Positions 20,352-28,756 of a stretch of 64,000 bases of DNA are shown here, piece by piece. Position 1 is the stretch's first letter. Each line of letters opens with the position of its first letter. The position numbers and the translations under genes were made by a program. The stretch covers positions 1,178,001 through 1,242,000 of the forward strand of contig NZ_AP023356.1 in NCBI RefSeq assembly GCF_018324205.1, given 5' to 3'. The notes under the pieces are model-generated. The model had not been told where the DNA came from, searched no databases, and saw only the letters and a program-made list of their open reading frames with translations. The stretch comes from Actinoplanes ianthinogenes (GTDB lineage: Bacteria > Actinomycetota > Actinomycetes > Mycobacteriales > Micromonosporaceae).

Positions 20352-21404
20352 TTACCGCAATTCTGCTATTTGACTGGCCTCGTAGCGAAGATGACAGACG
20401 TGCAGATTCGCACCCTCTTCGAAGTACACGGTGATCGTCGACAGAAACTGAGACTTGACGGATCGGATGCGCTTGCTTCGCCTTTCCTCGCTTTCCGCCA
20501 GCCAAACCTCGATACCTTTAGGGAGATGGAACGTGACGCGGTAAGCTCCGGGGGCATCGCGTGGACTGAGTTCCCACTCCCCATCAGCATTGCCCCGCAC
20601 GGGACGCATGATCACTGGATGCGAGGGGTGCGTCAGCGAGTAGTCAACGAATTGACTTCGACTCTCGGTTGTCAGGGGCAACACAAATGGGGCAGGAGGA
20701 AATCCGATGAGCAGCTCGCTATTTCCATGCTCGTGCAACGCTCTCGCAAATTCCCCGACGATGAGCTCCAGGTCCTCCCTGAACCTTGGGGCATTGATGG
20801 AATACTCCACGGACGGAGGAATCGGCGCTGTTCCCAGAACCTGACGGATCAACGTGCGCATGGCGCCGACCGGAAACCGAGTGATGCGACGCCGCTCTGC
20901 CGCAGCGTGCAGCCGGTCAGCACATCGAGAAACTGCATCGAGAAGCCAGGAGAGGCCGGGTATCGAGAGGTTGACCAAGGAAATTTGATGCGCAAGCGCG
21001 AAAGCCTCGGCCTCTGGCGTGAATCCATTCGCGGAGAACAGTGCATAACAGTACTGAAATCGCCTTCTCGGCCGCGAAGAGGCTATGGCGACGAAGTTTT
21101 GGTTCACGTCAGCCAGCGTGCCATGGGCGTTGCGGACCACCCTGATATCGGCTGCACGGGACAGGAATTTCGCTTCGAGGAACAGGCGCACAGGAAGCGA
21201 GAATGCCGGCGTGAAGGCGAATTCGCCGAGCACGTCGACCTGGTGATTCGTGCCGCGCCCTTTGACCCACAGAGATCCTCTCTCGGTGAGCAGCTCGTCG
21301 GGATCCTGCGTGTCCGAAACGAGGAGTTCATATCCGCTGTGCCGCATGAGCCATGCCAGTGCTTCCTCCAGAAGGTAGCCCTTCAGGCTGCTTTTACGCA
21401 CCAT
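20352..21404 (-). CDS. PD-(D/E)XK-type nuclease-like protein on a lower-GC segment
   Basis: The 350-residue product resembles Mrr-like restriction endonucleases in its first 110 residues. It has helix 1 with E13/E14 (GYLLEEALAWLM), then D57 in NHQVDVLGEF, then E77-A-K79 in LFLEAKF, matching a D-X19-E-X-K site. The rest (about 140-350) matches nothing I know and may recognise a target. Codon usage differs from its neighbours: third positions are often A or T and GC content is visibly lower, which suggests recent acquisition. It could be an orphan defence or modification-dependent nuclease. No methyltransferase, helicase or toxin partner is adjacent. AAGG lies four bases before the ATG, so the start is only moderately sure. 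Confidence 0.6.
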   Translation of the reverse strand: MVRKSSLKGYLLEEALAWLMRHSGYELLVSDTQDPDELLTERGSLWVKGRGTNHQVDVLGEFAFTPAFSLPVRLFLEAKFLSRAADIRVVRNAHGTLADVNQNFVAIASSRPRRRFQYCYALFSANGFTPEAEAFALAHQISLVNLSIPGLSWLLDAVSRCADRLHAAAERRRITRFPVGAMRTLIRQVLGTAPIPPSVEYSINAPRFREDLELIVGEFARALHEHGNSELLIGFPPAPFVLPLTTESRSQFVDYSLTHPSHPVIMRPVRGNADGEWELSPRDAPGAYRVTFHLPKGIEVWLAESEERRSKRIRSVKSQFLSTITVYFEEGANLHVCHLRYEASQIAELR

Positions 21405-21453
21405 GCCTTGATCTTAGTTGATATCGAACTTCTCCGGCTCGCCGAATTTTCCG

Positions 21454-21498
21454 CCGGCCGAGATGAAGCCGGCCGAGATGAGGCCGGCCGAGATGAAC
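21454..21498. repeat. three tandem 15 bp repeats
   Basis: Three near-identical copies of CCGGCCGAGATGAAG lie at 21454, 21469 and 21484, between the nuclease start and the PP2C terminator. Confidence 0.8.
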
Positions 21499-21501
21499 GC
21501 G

Positions 21502-21551
21502 GAACGGGTGCGGCTCCACATCCCTACCAGGATGTGGAGCCGCACCCGTTC
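21502..21551 (-). terminator. 22 bp perfect hairpin after the PP2C gene
   Basis: The arms at 21502-21523 and 21530-21551 are perfectly complementary over 22 bases with a six-base loop. The hairpin lies eight bases past the PP2C stop. There is no T-tract, so it could act as an RNA-stabilising or factor-dependent end. Confidence 0.75.
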
Positions 21552-21559
21552 GAGCGGAC

Positions 21560-22279
21560 CTAGACCTCGATCACATCGGCGATGATGACCGTGACGTTGT
21601 CCGGGGCGCCGTTCTCCAGCGTCCGATTCACCAGCTCGGCCGCGCAGGTCCGCCGATCCGGGTTGTCCCGCAGCGTCTGTGCGATCACCGCGTCCTCGAC
21701 GTAATCGGACAGCCCGTCACTGCACAGCAGGTAACGATCACCGACGCGTGCCGGGATCATCCGGCCCGCCGGGCGGAACGGGCCGCCCTGCACGGCCTGG
21801 GTGACCAGCGCCCGCTGCGGGTGCCGGCGGGCGTCGTCCGGCGTCAGCACGCCCTGGTCGACCAGCGCCTGCACATACGTGTCGTCCCGGGTGAGCTGCT
21901 GGAACTCGCCGTCCCGGAGCAGGTAGCAGCGGGAATCCCCGACGTTGAGCGCGGCCAGCCGGTCGCCGGAGAGCAGCAGCGCGGTCACCGTGGTGCCCAT
22001 GCCGTCCCGGGCGTCGTCGTCCGCGACCGCCTTCTCGATCTGCTTGTTGGCGAGCTGGAGCGCCTCGATCAGATCCTGTAGCGGCTCCCCCGTGTCGGGT
22101 TTGTGGTCCACCTCGCCGAGCGTCTGCACCAGGATGTCGCTCGCGAGCTCTCCGGCGGGCAACCCGCCCATGCCATCCGCGACCACGAAGAGGCGATTGC
22201 CGACGAAAACCGCGTCCTCGTTGTTGGACCGGACCAGGCCCTGATCAGTGGCGGCGACCGCCCGGACAGCAAGCGTCAT
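21560..22279 (-). CDS. PP2C-family serine/threonine protein phosphatase
   Basis: The 239-residue soluble phosphatase has the PPM metal-site motifs: NNEDAVF (D22), VVADGMGG (D36), LNVGDSRCYLL, CSDGLSDY and GAPDNVTV. It is a catalytic domain with no membrane anchor, of the Stp1/PstP kind. It would remove phosphate from proteins modified by Hanks-type kinases such as the one at 25052-26854. It is not in the ftsW/pbp operon where PstP normally sits, so it is probably a paralogue. Upstream is a 258-base gap to divergent tex, in which only an A/T-richer patch near 22300-22340 stands out. Confidence 0.88.
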   Translation of the reverse strand: MTLAVRAVAATDQGLVRSNNEDAVFVGNRLFVVADGMGGLPAGELASDILVQTLGEVDHKPDTGEPLQDLIEALQLANKQIEKAVADDDARDGMGTTVTALLLSGDRLAALNVGDSRCYLLRDGEFQQLTRDDTYVQALVDQGVLTPDDARRHPQRALVTQAVQGGPFRPAGRMIPARVGDRYLLCSDGLSDYVEDAVIAQTLRDNPDRRTCAAELVNRTLENGAPDNVTVIIADVIEV

Positions 22280-22537
22280 GTAGCAAGAGTGCCAAAGGCC
22301 CGTTGGGTTGTCTCTAGTACCCCCATACCTACCTTTCGTGGCGCCCGGGCGATCCGACCTTTTCGCAGCTCATGGTGGCTGCGGCGGGCATACCGCACGC
22401 CGCGGCCGGGCGCGGCGGTTACCGACCGGTTTCGGCCACGCAGGTGACCCCTGCCGGTGGGACGCCCCGTGATCATGACGGCGTATCTCTGCGGGGCGAC
22501 GCGACAAGGCCCGGCCGCCTCGGTAACAATCGTCGGC

Positions 22538-24976
22538 GTGACGACAGCGATCCATCAACGCATTGCCTCCGAGTTGGGGGTACGGGAAGGCCAGGTGTCG
22601 GCGGCCGTCGAGCTGCTCGACGGCGGGGCGACCGTGCCGTTCATCGCCCGCTATCGCAAGGAGGTGACCGGCACCCTCGACGACGCGCAGCTGCGCACCC
22701 TGGAGGAGCGCCTGGGCTACCTGCGGGAGCTGGAGGAGCGGCGGGCCGCGGTGCTGGAGTCGATCCGCGCCCAGGGCAAGCTGGACGACGCGCTGGAGCA
22801 GCAGATCCTCGAGGCCGACACCAAGGCCCGGCTGGAGGACATCTACCTTCCGTACAAGCCGAAACGCCGGACGAAGGCGCAGATCGCCCGCGAGGCCGGT
22901 CTGGAGCCGCTCGCCGACGGCCTGCTGAACGACCCGACCGTGGACCCGAAGGCAGCGGCCGCCGCCTTCGTCGACGCGGACAAGGGCGTCGCCGACCCGC
23001 AGGCCGCGCTGGACGGCGCCCGGGCGATCCTGATCGAGCGGTTCGCCGAGGACGCCGACCTGATCGGTGACCTGCGCGAGCAGATGTGGACGCGGGGCCG
23101 GCTGGTCGCCAAGGTGCGCGACGGCAAGCAGACCGACGGGGCGAAGTTCTCCGACTACTTCGACTTCGCCGAGCCGTACACCAAACTTCCCTCGCACCGC
23201 ATCCTGGCCATGCTCCGCGGGGAGAAGGAGGATGTCCTCGACCTCACCATGGAGCCGCACCCGGAGGAGGACGAGGGCTATTTCGAGGGCCGCATCGCCG
23301 GGCGCAACGGGATCAGCGACCAGGGCCGGCCGGGCGACAAGTGGCTGGTCGACACGGTCCGCTGGGCCTGGCGCACCCGGATCCTCATCCACCTCGGCGC
23401 CGACCTGCGGGTCCGGCTGCGCGAGGCGGCCGAGGACGAGGCGGTCCGCGTCTTCGCCGCGAACCTGCGGGACCTGCTGCTCGCCGCCCCGGCCGGCACG
23501 CGCGCCACGATGGGCCTCGACCCCGGTTTCCGTACGGGTGTGAAGGTCGCCGTGGTCGACGCGACCGGCAAGGTGGTCGCCACCGACACGATCTACCCGC
23601 ACGTGCCGCAGAACAAGTGGGACGAGTCGATCCACCGGCTCGCCGCGCTGGCCAGCAAGCACCAGGTCGACCTGATCGCGATCGGCAACGGCACCGCGTC
23701 CCGGGAGACCGACAAGCTGGCCACCGAGCTGATCAAGCGGCACCCGGAGGCGAAACTGACCAAGGTGGTGGTCTCCGAGGCCGGCGCGTCGGTCTACTCC
23801 GCCTCCGCGTACGCCTCGCAGGAGCTGCCCGGCCTGGACGTGTCGCTGCGCGGCGCGGTCTCCATCGCCCGCCGCCTCCAGGACCCCCTGGCGGAGCTCG
23901 TCAAGATCGACCCGAAGTCGATCGGCGTCGGGCAGTACCAGCACGACCTCTCCGAGGTGAAGCTGGCCCGCTCGCTCGACGCGGTGGTCGAGGACTGCGT
24001 GAACGGCGTCGGCGTGGACATCAACACCGCCTCGGCGCCGCTGCTCACCCGGGTCTCCGGGATCACCGCCGGGCTGGCCGAGAACATCGTGCTGCACCGC
24101 GACCAGCACGGGCCGTTCAAGAACCGCAACGAGATCAAGAAGGTGGCCCGGCTCGGGCCGAAGGCGTTCGAGCAGTGCGCCGGCTTCCTGCGGATCTCGG
24201 GCGGCGAGGACCCGCTGGACTTCTCCAGCGTGCACCCCGAGTCGTACCCGCTGGTCCGGACCATCGCGGCCGACGCCGGCGCCGACGTCAAGACGCTGAT
24301 CGGCAACAGCCCGCTGCTGAAGGCGATCCGCCCGGAGAAGTTCGTGACCGACACGGTCGGCCTGCCGACCATCACCGACATCCTCAAGGAGCTGGAGAAA
24401 CCCGGTCGCGACCCGCGCCCGGCGTTCACCACGGCCACCTTCGCCGAGGGCGTCGAGAAAATCTCCGACCTGCAGCCGGGCATGATCCTGGAGGGGCAGG
24501 TCACCAACGTGGCCGCGTTCGGCGCGTTCGTCGACATCGGCGTGCACCAGGACGGCCTGGTCCACGTGTCGGCGCTCTCCGAGAAGTTCGTCCAGGACCC
24601 GCGCGAGGTGGTCAAGTCCGGCGACGTGGTCAAGGTCCGCGTCCTCGAGGTCGACCCGGTCCGCAAGCGGATCTCGCTGACCATGCGGCTCTCCGACGAG
24701 CCGAACCGGGGCCGGCAGCCGCGCGAGGACCGCGGCCAGGGCGGTCAGGGCGGCCCGCGCGGCGGCCAGGGCGGTCAGGGTGGGCAGCAGCGCGGCGGTC
24801 AGGGCGGCCAGGGCGGGCAGCGCGGCGGTCAGGGTGGTCAGCGCGGCCAGGGTGGCCAGCGGAGCGGCCAGCCGCGGCAGGGCGGTGGCCAGGGCGGCCA
24901 GCGCGGCGGCGGCAACAGCTTCGGCAACAGCGCGATGGCCGACGCCCTGCGCCGCGCCGGGCTGACCAAGGACTGA
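22538..24976 (+). CDS. tex: Tex-family RNA-binding transcription accessory protein with Gly/Gln/Arg-rich tail
   Basis: The 812-residue protein has the Tex layout. The N-terminal helical/HtH part includes [13 protein letters not shown], and the YqgF-like RNase H fold includes [19 protein letters not shown]. The helix-hairpin-helix pair contains [17 protein letters not shown], and the S1 domain begins [20 protein letters not shown]. Tex is conserved and acts in transcription or RNA handling. After the S1 domain comes a tail of about 65 residues, mostly GGQGGQRGG repeats, before a final [16 protein letters not shown]. The tail is longer than in most Tex proteins and may bind RNA. GTG 22538 gives the family N-terminus ([14 protein letters not shown]), so the longer frame is rejected. 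Confidence 0.92.
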   Translation: MTTAIHQRIASELGVREGQVSAAVELLDGGATVPFIARYRKEVTGTLDDAQLRTLEERLGYLRELEERRAAVLESIRAQGKLDDALEQQILEADTKARLEDIYLPYKPKRRTKAQIAREAGLEPLADGLLNDPTVDPKAAAAAFVDADKGVADPQAALDGARAILIERFAEDADLIGDLREQMWTRGRLVAKVRDGKQTDGAKFSDYFDFAEPYTKLPSHRILAMLRGEKEDVLDLTMEPHPEEDEGYFEGRIAGRNGISDQGRPGDKWLVDTVRWAWRTRILIHLGADLRVRLREAAEDEAVRVFAANLRDLLLAAPAGTRATMGLDPGFRTGVKVAVVDATGKVVATDTIYPHVPQNKWDESIHRLAALASKHQVDLIAIGNGTASRETDKLATELIKRHPEAKLTKVVVSEAGASVYSASAYASQELPGLDVSLRGAVSIARRLQDPLAELVKIDPKSIGVGQYQHDLSEVKLARSLDAVVEDCVNGVGVDINTASAPLLTRVSGITAGLAENIVLHRDQHGPFKNRNEIKKVARLGPKAFEQCAGFLRISGGEDPLDFSSVHPESYPLVRTIAADAGADVKTLIGNSPLLKAIRPEKFVTDTVGLPTITDILKELEKPGRDPRPAFTTATFAEGVEKISDLQPGMILEGQVTNVAAFGAFVDIGVHQDGLVHVSALSEKFVQDPREVVKSGDVVKVRVLEVDPVRKRISLTMRLSDEPNRGRQPREDRGQGGQGGPRGGQGGQGGQQRGGQGGQGGQRGGQGGQRGQGGQRSGQPRQGGGQGGQRGGGNSFGNSAMADALRRAGLTKD

Positions 24977-24982
24977 CGGCAG

Positions 24983-25045
24983 GCTCGGCTTGCGGTTGGT
25001 GACTTTTCCGTACGTACGGAAGCCGTCAACAACCGCAAGCCGAGC
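24983..25045. terminator. bidirectional terminator between tex and the kinase gene
   Basis: Perfect 16 bp arms (GCTCGGCTTGCGGTTG and its complement) enclose a 31-base loop that itself contains the palindrome CCGTACGTACGG. It fills the 75-base convergent gap and has TTTT within the loop. Confidence 0.8.
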
Positions 25046-25051
25046 GAACCG

Positions 25052-26854
25052 TCAGTGGTCCCAGATCCGGAGGTTGCCGAACGAGACCTGGTATGGGGCG
25101 GTCGGCGGGGCCTCGCGCTCGTCGAACACGCCGAGCACCACCTTGCCGGTCTGAAGATCGGGCTCGGTCAGCCGCGCCGAACCGATCTCCGTGCCGTCCC
25201 GGCTGATCGTCAGCGTCTCCCCGGTGATCCGCAGCCGGATCCGCACCGCCGTGTCCAGCTGGATCGGATCCGTCAGGACGAAGGTGCGTCTCGGCCGGAC
25301 GTCGTCGCCGCGGTGCACCCCGAGGTACACGTTCCGCTCGCAGATCCGCACCAGGTAGCCCTGCGTCTTGAGGAATCGCAACCAGATCCCGGCGCAGCTG
25401 AGCGGCGTCTCCACCCGCGTGTCGACGTCGACGGTCACGTCACCGGTGATCTCGTCGGCCGGGCCCCGGCACTTGTAGAGCCCGTCGGTGTCGCGGTGCG
25501 CCGTCAGTCTGCCGTCGATGAAGTCGCAGCGGCCCTCGCCTGCCTGCTCGCTGGGTTTCCAGTACGCCTCCCGGTCCAGCGCGTCGGTGATCATCGGGCG
25601 GCCGAGCACCGGATCGTCGGAGGTCGGTGCGGCGTCGTCCGCCCCGGCCGCGCCGTCGCGCGGAGCGGCCGGCCCGCGGATCACCAACCCGAGGATCACC
25701 AGGCCCGCGATCAGGGCGGCGGCCAGCACGGAAACGGTGAGCGGCAGCAGCCAGCGGCGGCCGGGCCGGGGCGGCGGCTCGGTGCCGCCGGTCACCTCGG
25801 TCTCGGCGGGCGGGGACGAGATCGGGACCGTGACGATCGAATTCTCGTCGTATCCGACCAGGCCCGGCGGGATGTTCAGGGTGGGCGCCGTGGCGGTGCC
25901 GGCCATCGCTTTCGCCGGGATCGCGTAACCGGTGACCGCCTGCGCCTCGGCGGCGGCGGCGCGCAGGTCCGGCTGGTCGGCCAGGGCCGCCGCGGTGGCC
26001 GCCGGGCGCTCGCCGGAGATCAGCAGGTCGAGCAGCTCGCGGGCGCTGGGCCGGTTGGCCGGGTCCTTCTCCAGGGCGTGCGCGACCAGGCCGCGCAGCG
26101 GGCGGGACAGCTCGTGCAGGCGGGGCGGCTGAGTGAGGATGCGGGCCGCGGTGGCCGCCGGGGAGTCGGCGTAGAACGGGGTCTTGCCGGTCCCCGCGTA
26201 CGTCACCACGCTGCCCCAGGCGAACACGTCGGCGGCCGGGGTGATCGGGGTGTCGGCGTCGGTGTCGAACCGCTCCGGCGCCATGTAGGCGACCGTGCCG
26301 ACCATCTGGTCGGGCCGGGTGTTGCCGCTGGTCGCGGTCATCGCCCGGGCGATGCCGAAGTCGATCACCTTGGGGCTGCCCGGGGCGAGCAGCACGTTGC
26401 GCGGCTTGAGATCGCGGTGGATCACGCCGGCGCCGTGGATCGCGGTCAGCGCGGTGGCCACGCCGATCGCGACACTGTGCAGGTTCGCCGAGGTCAGCGG
26501 GCCGCGCTGCTCGACCACCTCGGCCAGGGTGGGTCCGTCGACGTACTCGACCACGAGGTACGGCTGCTCGTGCTCCGGGTCGGCGTCGAGCACCTCGGCG
26601 GTGCAGAACGGCGGCACCTGCCGGGCCCGCTGCACCTCGCTGCGGAACCGGCGGCGGAACTCGTCGTCGTCGGCGAGATCGAGCCGCACCACTTTGACGG
26701 CGACCAGCGCCGTCCCGTTCCTGGGGCGGGCCAGATAGACCGTCCCCATGCCGCCCTCGCCGAGCCGCCCGAGCAACTCGTAGTCGCCGAGCATGCGCGG
26801 ATCGTGCGGACGCAACCGTTGCGTCCGATCGCCCGGCACCGTGCTGTCGACCAT
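25052..26854 (-). CDS. receptor-type serine/threonine protein kinase
   Basis: This 600-residue Hanks-type kinase has a cytoplasmic catalytic domain (about 25-290): Gly loop LGEGGMGTVYLA, Lys54 in VAVKVV, HRDLKPRN with D148, and DFGIAR with D165. A linker of about 85 residues and a membrane helix (about 375-400) follow. The outer domain of about 170 residues resembles a concanavalin-like/DUF1080 jelly roll (LSCAGIWLRFLKTQGYLVRI, ISRDGTEIGSARL). There are no PASTA repeats, so it senses something other than muropeptides, perhaps a glycan. ATG 26854 has GGGGGG upstream and begins directly before the kinase domain. It is convergent with tex. Confidence 0.9.
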   Translation of the reverse strand: MVDSTVPGDRTQRLRPHDPRMLGDYELLGRLGEGGMGTVYLARPRNGTALVAVKVVRLDLADDDEFRRRFRSEVQRARQVPPFCTAEVLDADPEHEQPYLVVEYVDGPTLAEVVEQRGPLTSANLHSVAIGVATALTAIHGAGVIHRDLKPRNVLLAPGSPKVIDFGIARAMTATSGNTRPDQMVGTVAYMAPERFDTDADTPITPAADVFAWGSVVTYAGTGKTPFYADSPAATAARILTQPPRLHELSRPLRGLVAHALEKDPANRPSARELLDLLISGERPAATAAALADQPDLRAAAAEAQAVTGYAIPAKAMAGTATAPTLNIPPGLVGYDENSIVTVPISSPPAETEVTGGTEPPPRPGRRWLLPLTVSVLAAALIAGLVILGLVIRGPAAPRDGAAGADDAAPTSDDPVLGRPMITDALDREAYWKPSEQAGEGRCDFIDGRLTAHRDTDGLYKCRGPADEITGDVTVDVDTRVETPLSCAGIWLRFLKTQGYLVRICERNVYLGVHRGDDVRPRRTFVLTDPIQLDTAVRIRLRITGETLTISRDGTEIGSARLTEPDLQTGKVVLGVFDEREAPPTAPYQVSFGNLRIWDH

Positions 26855-27098
26855 GTTTTTCGCGCCCCCCAGTGTTCGCTCGCACTGTATCGGGCATGTC
26901 CGGAGCGGGAGTAGACCCGGTGGCCAGGTTGCCGCAGAACCGACACACGGCGACTGGGGGTCAACCCTGAGTCGCGGAGTCCGGGGGCGATCCGGGCATC
27001 GCCGGATGGAAAGTGTCGTACCCGGGTAGCACTCTTGTGGCATCAGTTCCCGCCGGAGAACGACGGGGACGCCGACCAAGGAAAGAGAGCGACCCGCC

Positions 27099-27347
27099 AT
27101 GAACGCCGTGCACGACACGATGGCCCGCCAGGGGCTGGTCCGCCCGCGTGACGGCCGCATGCTCGGTGGCGTCTGCGCCGGCCTGGGCCGCCGTTTCGGG
27201 CTCGACCCGTGGATCGCCCGCGCGCTGTTCGTCCTGATCCTCTTCCTGATCCCGGGCAGCCAGATCCTGATCTACCCGGTGCTCTGGATCCTGATGCCGT
27301 CCGAGCAGACCTCCTACGAGCCGACGGTCCCGCCGGCCACCTGGTGA
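27099..27347 (+). CDS. PspC-domain small membrane protein
   Basis: The 82-residue protein matches the PspC domain: LVRPRDGRMLGGVCAGLGRR, FGLDPWIARALFVLI, then a membrane helix and the short IYPVLWILMP segment. PspC proteins are linked to envelope stress in other bacteria. In actinobacteria many small paralogues have unknown roles. The ATG follows AGGAAAGAGAG at some distance. It is divergent from the kinase gene, with 244 bases between in which I see no clear motif. The next gene follows by 19 bases. Confidence 0.82.
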   Translation: MNAVHDTMARQGLVRPRDGRMLGGVCAGLGRRFGLDPWIARALFVLILFLIPGSQILIYPVLWILMPSEQTSYEPTVPPATW

Positions 27348-27366
27348 CACCCCCTGGGGAGACGCA

Positions 27367-27642
27367 ATGACCATCGTCGGCACGCTCATCGTCGAGGGGC
27401 CGCCGCGGTCCCTGCTCGCCTTCGCCCACGCCGTCCCGATCCTGGTGGACGGCGTGGTCAAGGGGCAGGTGAAAGCCGGGCGGCAGCTCGCGCTGGCGCT
27501 GCCGCCCGGCGCGCACTCGGTGCAGGCGCAGCAGCACGGCACGCCGCTGCCGGTCCGCCTCGGCCCGGGCCTGGTCACCCGGGTGCGGGTCGAGCGGGAC
27601 GGCGCGGGAAAGGCGCACCTCGTCGAGGTTGACCACCTGTGA
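27367..27642 (+). CDS. small PEGA-like hypothetical protein
   Basis: I do not recognise this 91-residue protein with confidence. It is predicted to be all beta, with the order VPILVDGVVKGQVKAGRQLAL, PPGAHSVQAQQHG, then RVRVERDG. That resembles PEGA-type domains in which a glycine-rich loop follows GxHxV. It has no signal peptide. A GGGGAGACGCA ribosome site precedes the ATG. The short spacing suggests an operon with the PspC gene. Confidence 0.55.
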   Translation: MTIVGTLIVEGPPRSLLAFAHAVPILVDGVVKGQVKAGRQLALALPPGAHSVQAQQHGTPLPVRLGPGLVTRVRVERDGAGKAHLVEVDHL

Positions 27643-27693
27643 CCACACGACCACGATGGGCAGTGGTGCTCACGACGGCGTGTGGAGGCGACG

Positions 27694-28257
27694 ATGGCCA
27701 AGATCCTGCTCCTGACCGGTGACGCGGCCGAGGACCTGGAGGTGATGTATCCCTACCAGCGGCTGCTGGAGGAGGGCTACCAGGTCGACATCGCCGCGCC
27801 GGCCGCCAAGAAACTCCAGTTCGTGGTGCACGACTTCGTGGACGGCTTCGACACCTACACCGAGAAACCCGGGCACACCTGGCCGGCCGACAAGAGCTTC
27901 GCCGAGGTCGACCCGGCGGGATACGCGGCGCTGGTGCTGCCCGGCGGCCGCGCCCCGGAGTACATCCGCACCGACCTGGACTGCCTGCGGATCGTCCGGC
28001 ACTTCTTCGAGGCCGACAAGCCGGTGGCCGCGCTCTGCCACGGCCCGCTCGTGCTGGCCGCGGCCGGCGTGCTCGACGGGCGGACCTCCAGTGCCTACCC
28101 GGCGTGCGCCCCGGACGTCCGGGCGGCCGGCGGGACCTGGATCGACAGCGCCGCCCACGTGGACGGCGTGGTGGTGACCGGGCGCGCCTGGCCCGACCAC
28201 CCGTACTGGATGCGTGAGTTCCTCACCGTGCTGCGCGCCAAGGCGCCGGTCAGCTGA
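27694..28257 (+). CDS. DJ-1/PfpI-family protein
   Basis: The 187-residue protein has the DJ-1/PfpI fold: ILLLTGDAAEDLEVMYPYQRL at the N-terminus, ALVLPGGRAPEYIR, and the nucleophile elbow AALCHGP with the conserved Cys. Members act as glyoxalases, deglycases, proteases or chaperones, and sequence alone does not choose between them. Length and the EYIR segment resemble stress-related PfpI proteins. GTGGAGG lies just before ATG 27694, favouring it over the in-frame GTG at 27682. The 3' end overlaps the convergent TlpA-like gene by eight bases. Confidence 0.82.
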   Translation: MAKILLLTGDAAEDLEVMYPYQRLLEEGYQVDIAAPAAKKLQFVVHDFVDGFDTYTEKPGHTWPADKSFAEVDPAGYAALVLPGGRAPEYIRTDLDCLRIVRHFFEADKPVAALCHGPLVLAAAGVLDGRTSSAYPACAPDVRAAGGTWIDSAAHVDGVVVTGRAWPDHPYWMREFLTVLRAKAPVS

Positions 28258-28756
28258 CCAGCTTCTTCAGTTCCGCGGTGAGCTGGAGGTCGTCGAGGTA
28301 ACCCCGCTTGACGATGCCGCCGGCCGCGTCCAGGAAGACGTACAGGCTCTGCTGGGTGATGCCGAACTTCGTCCAGATCTTGAGGTCCGGGTCGTCGAGG
28401 TGGGTCACCTTGCCCACCCCGAGGTCCGCGACGAACTCGTGCATCGCCTTGGTGGTGCCCATCCCGGCGATGCCCAGGAAGGTGAGCCGGTCGGCGTACT
28501 CGTCGTGGAAGTCGGCGACCGACTGGGCCTCGCTGGCACACGTGGCGCACCACGGCGCCCAGAACCAGAGGACGGCGGGTTTCCCGGCGAGCTGGGCGGC
28601 GTCATAGGGGGCGCCGTCCAGCGTCGTACCGGAGAATCTGAGGGCTTCCGCGACCGGCGCGGCCGGCCCGGCAGCGGCCGGTTGCGCATCGGACGGTGCG
28701 CAACCGGCCATCACCAGGGCCAGTGGCAGGGTCAACAGACCGCGCCGGGTCGCCAT
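28250..28756 (-). CDS. TlpA/redoxin-type thioredoxin-fold lipoprotein
   Basis: The 168-residue precursor begins with a lipoprotein signal (MATRRGLLTLPLALVMAGC, lipobox Cys19). A thioredoxin-fold domain follows with the redox motif WAPWCATCAS and the cis-Pro region near ITQQSLYVFLD. It should sit on the outer face of the membrane and reduce or oxidise disulfides, as CcmG/TlpA-like proteins do. Its ATG overlaps the NuoF-ferredoxin stop (ATGA), making it the last gene of a three-gene redox operon. A longer frame upstream adds no signal-like sequence. Confidence 0.85.
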   Translation of the reverse strand: MATRRGLLTLPLALVMAGCAPSDAQPAAAGPAAPVAEALRFSGTTLDGAPYDAAQLAGKPAVLWFWAPWCATCASEAQSVADFHDEYADRLTFLGIAGMGTTKAMHEFVADLGVGKVTHLDDPDLKIWTKFGITQQSLYVFLDAAGGIVKRGYLDDLQLTAELKKLVS

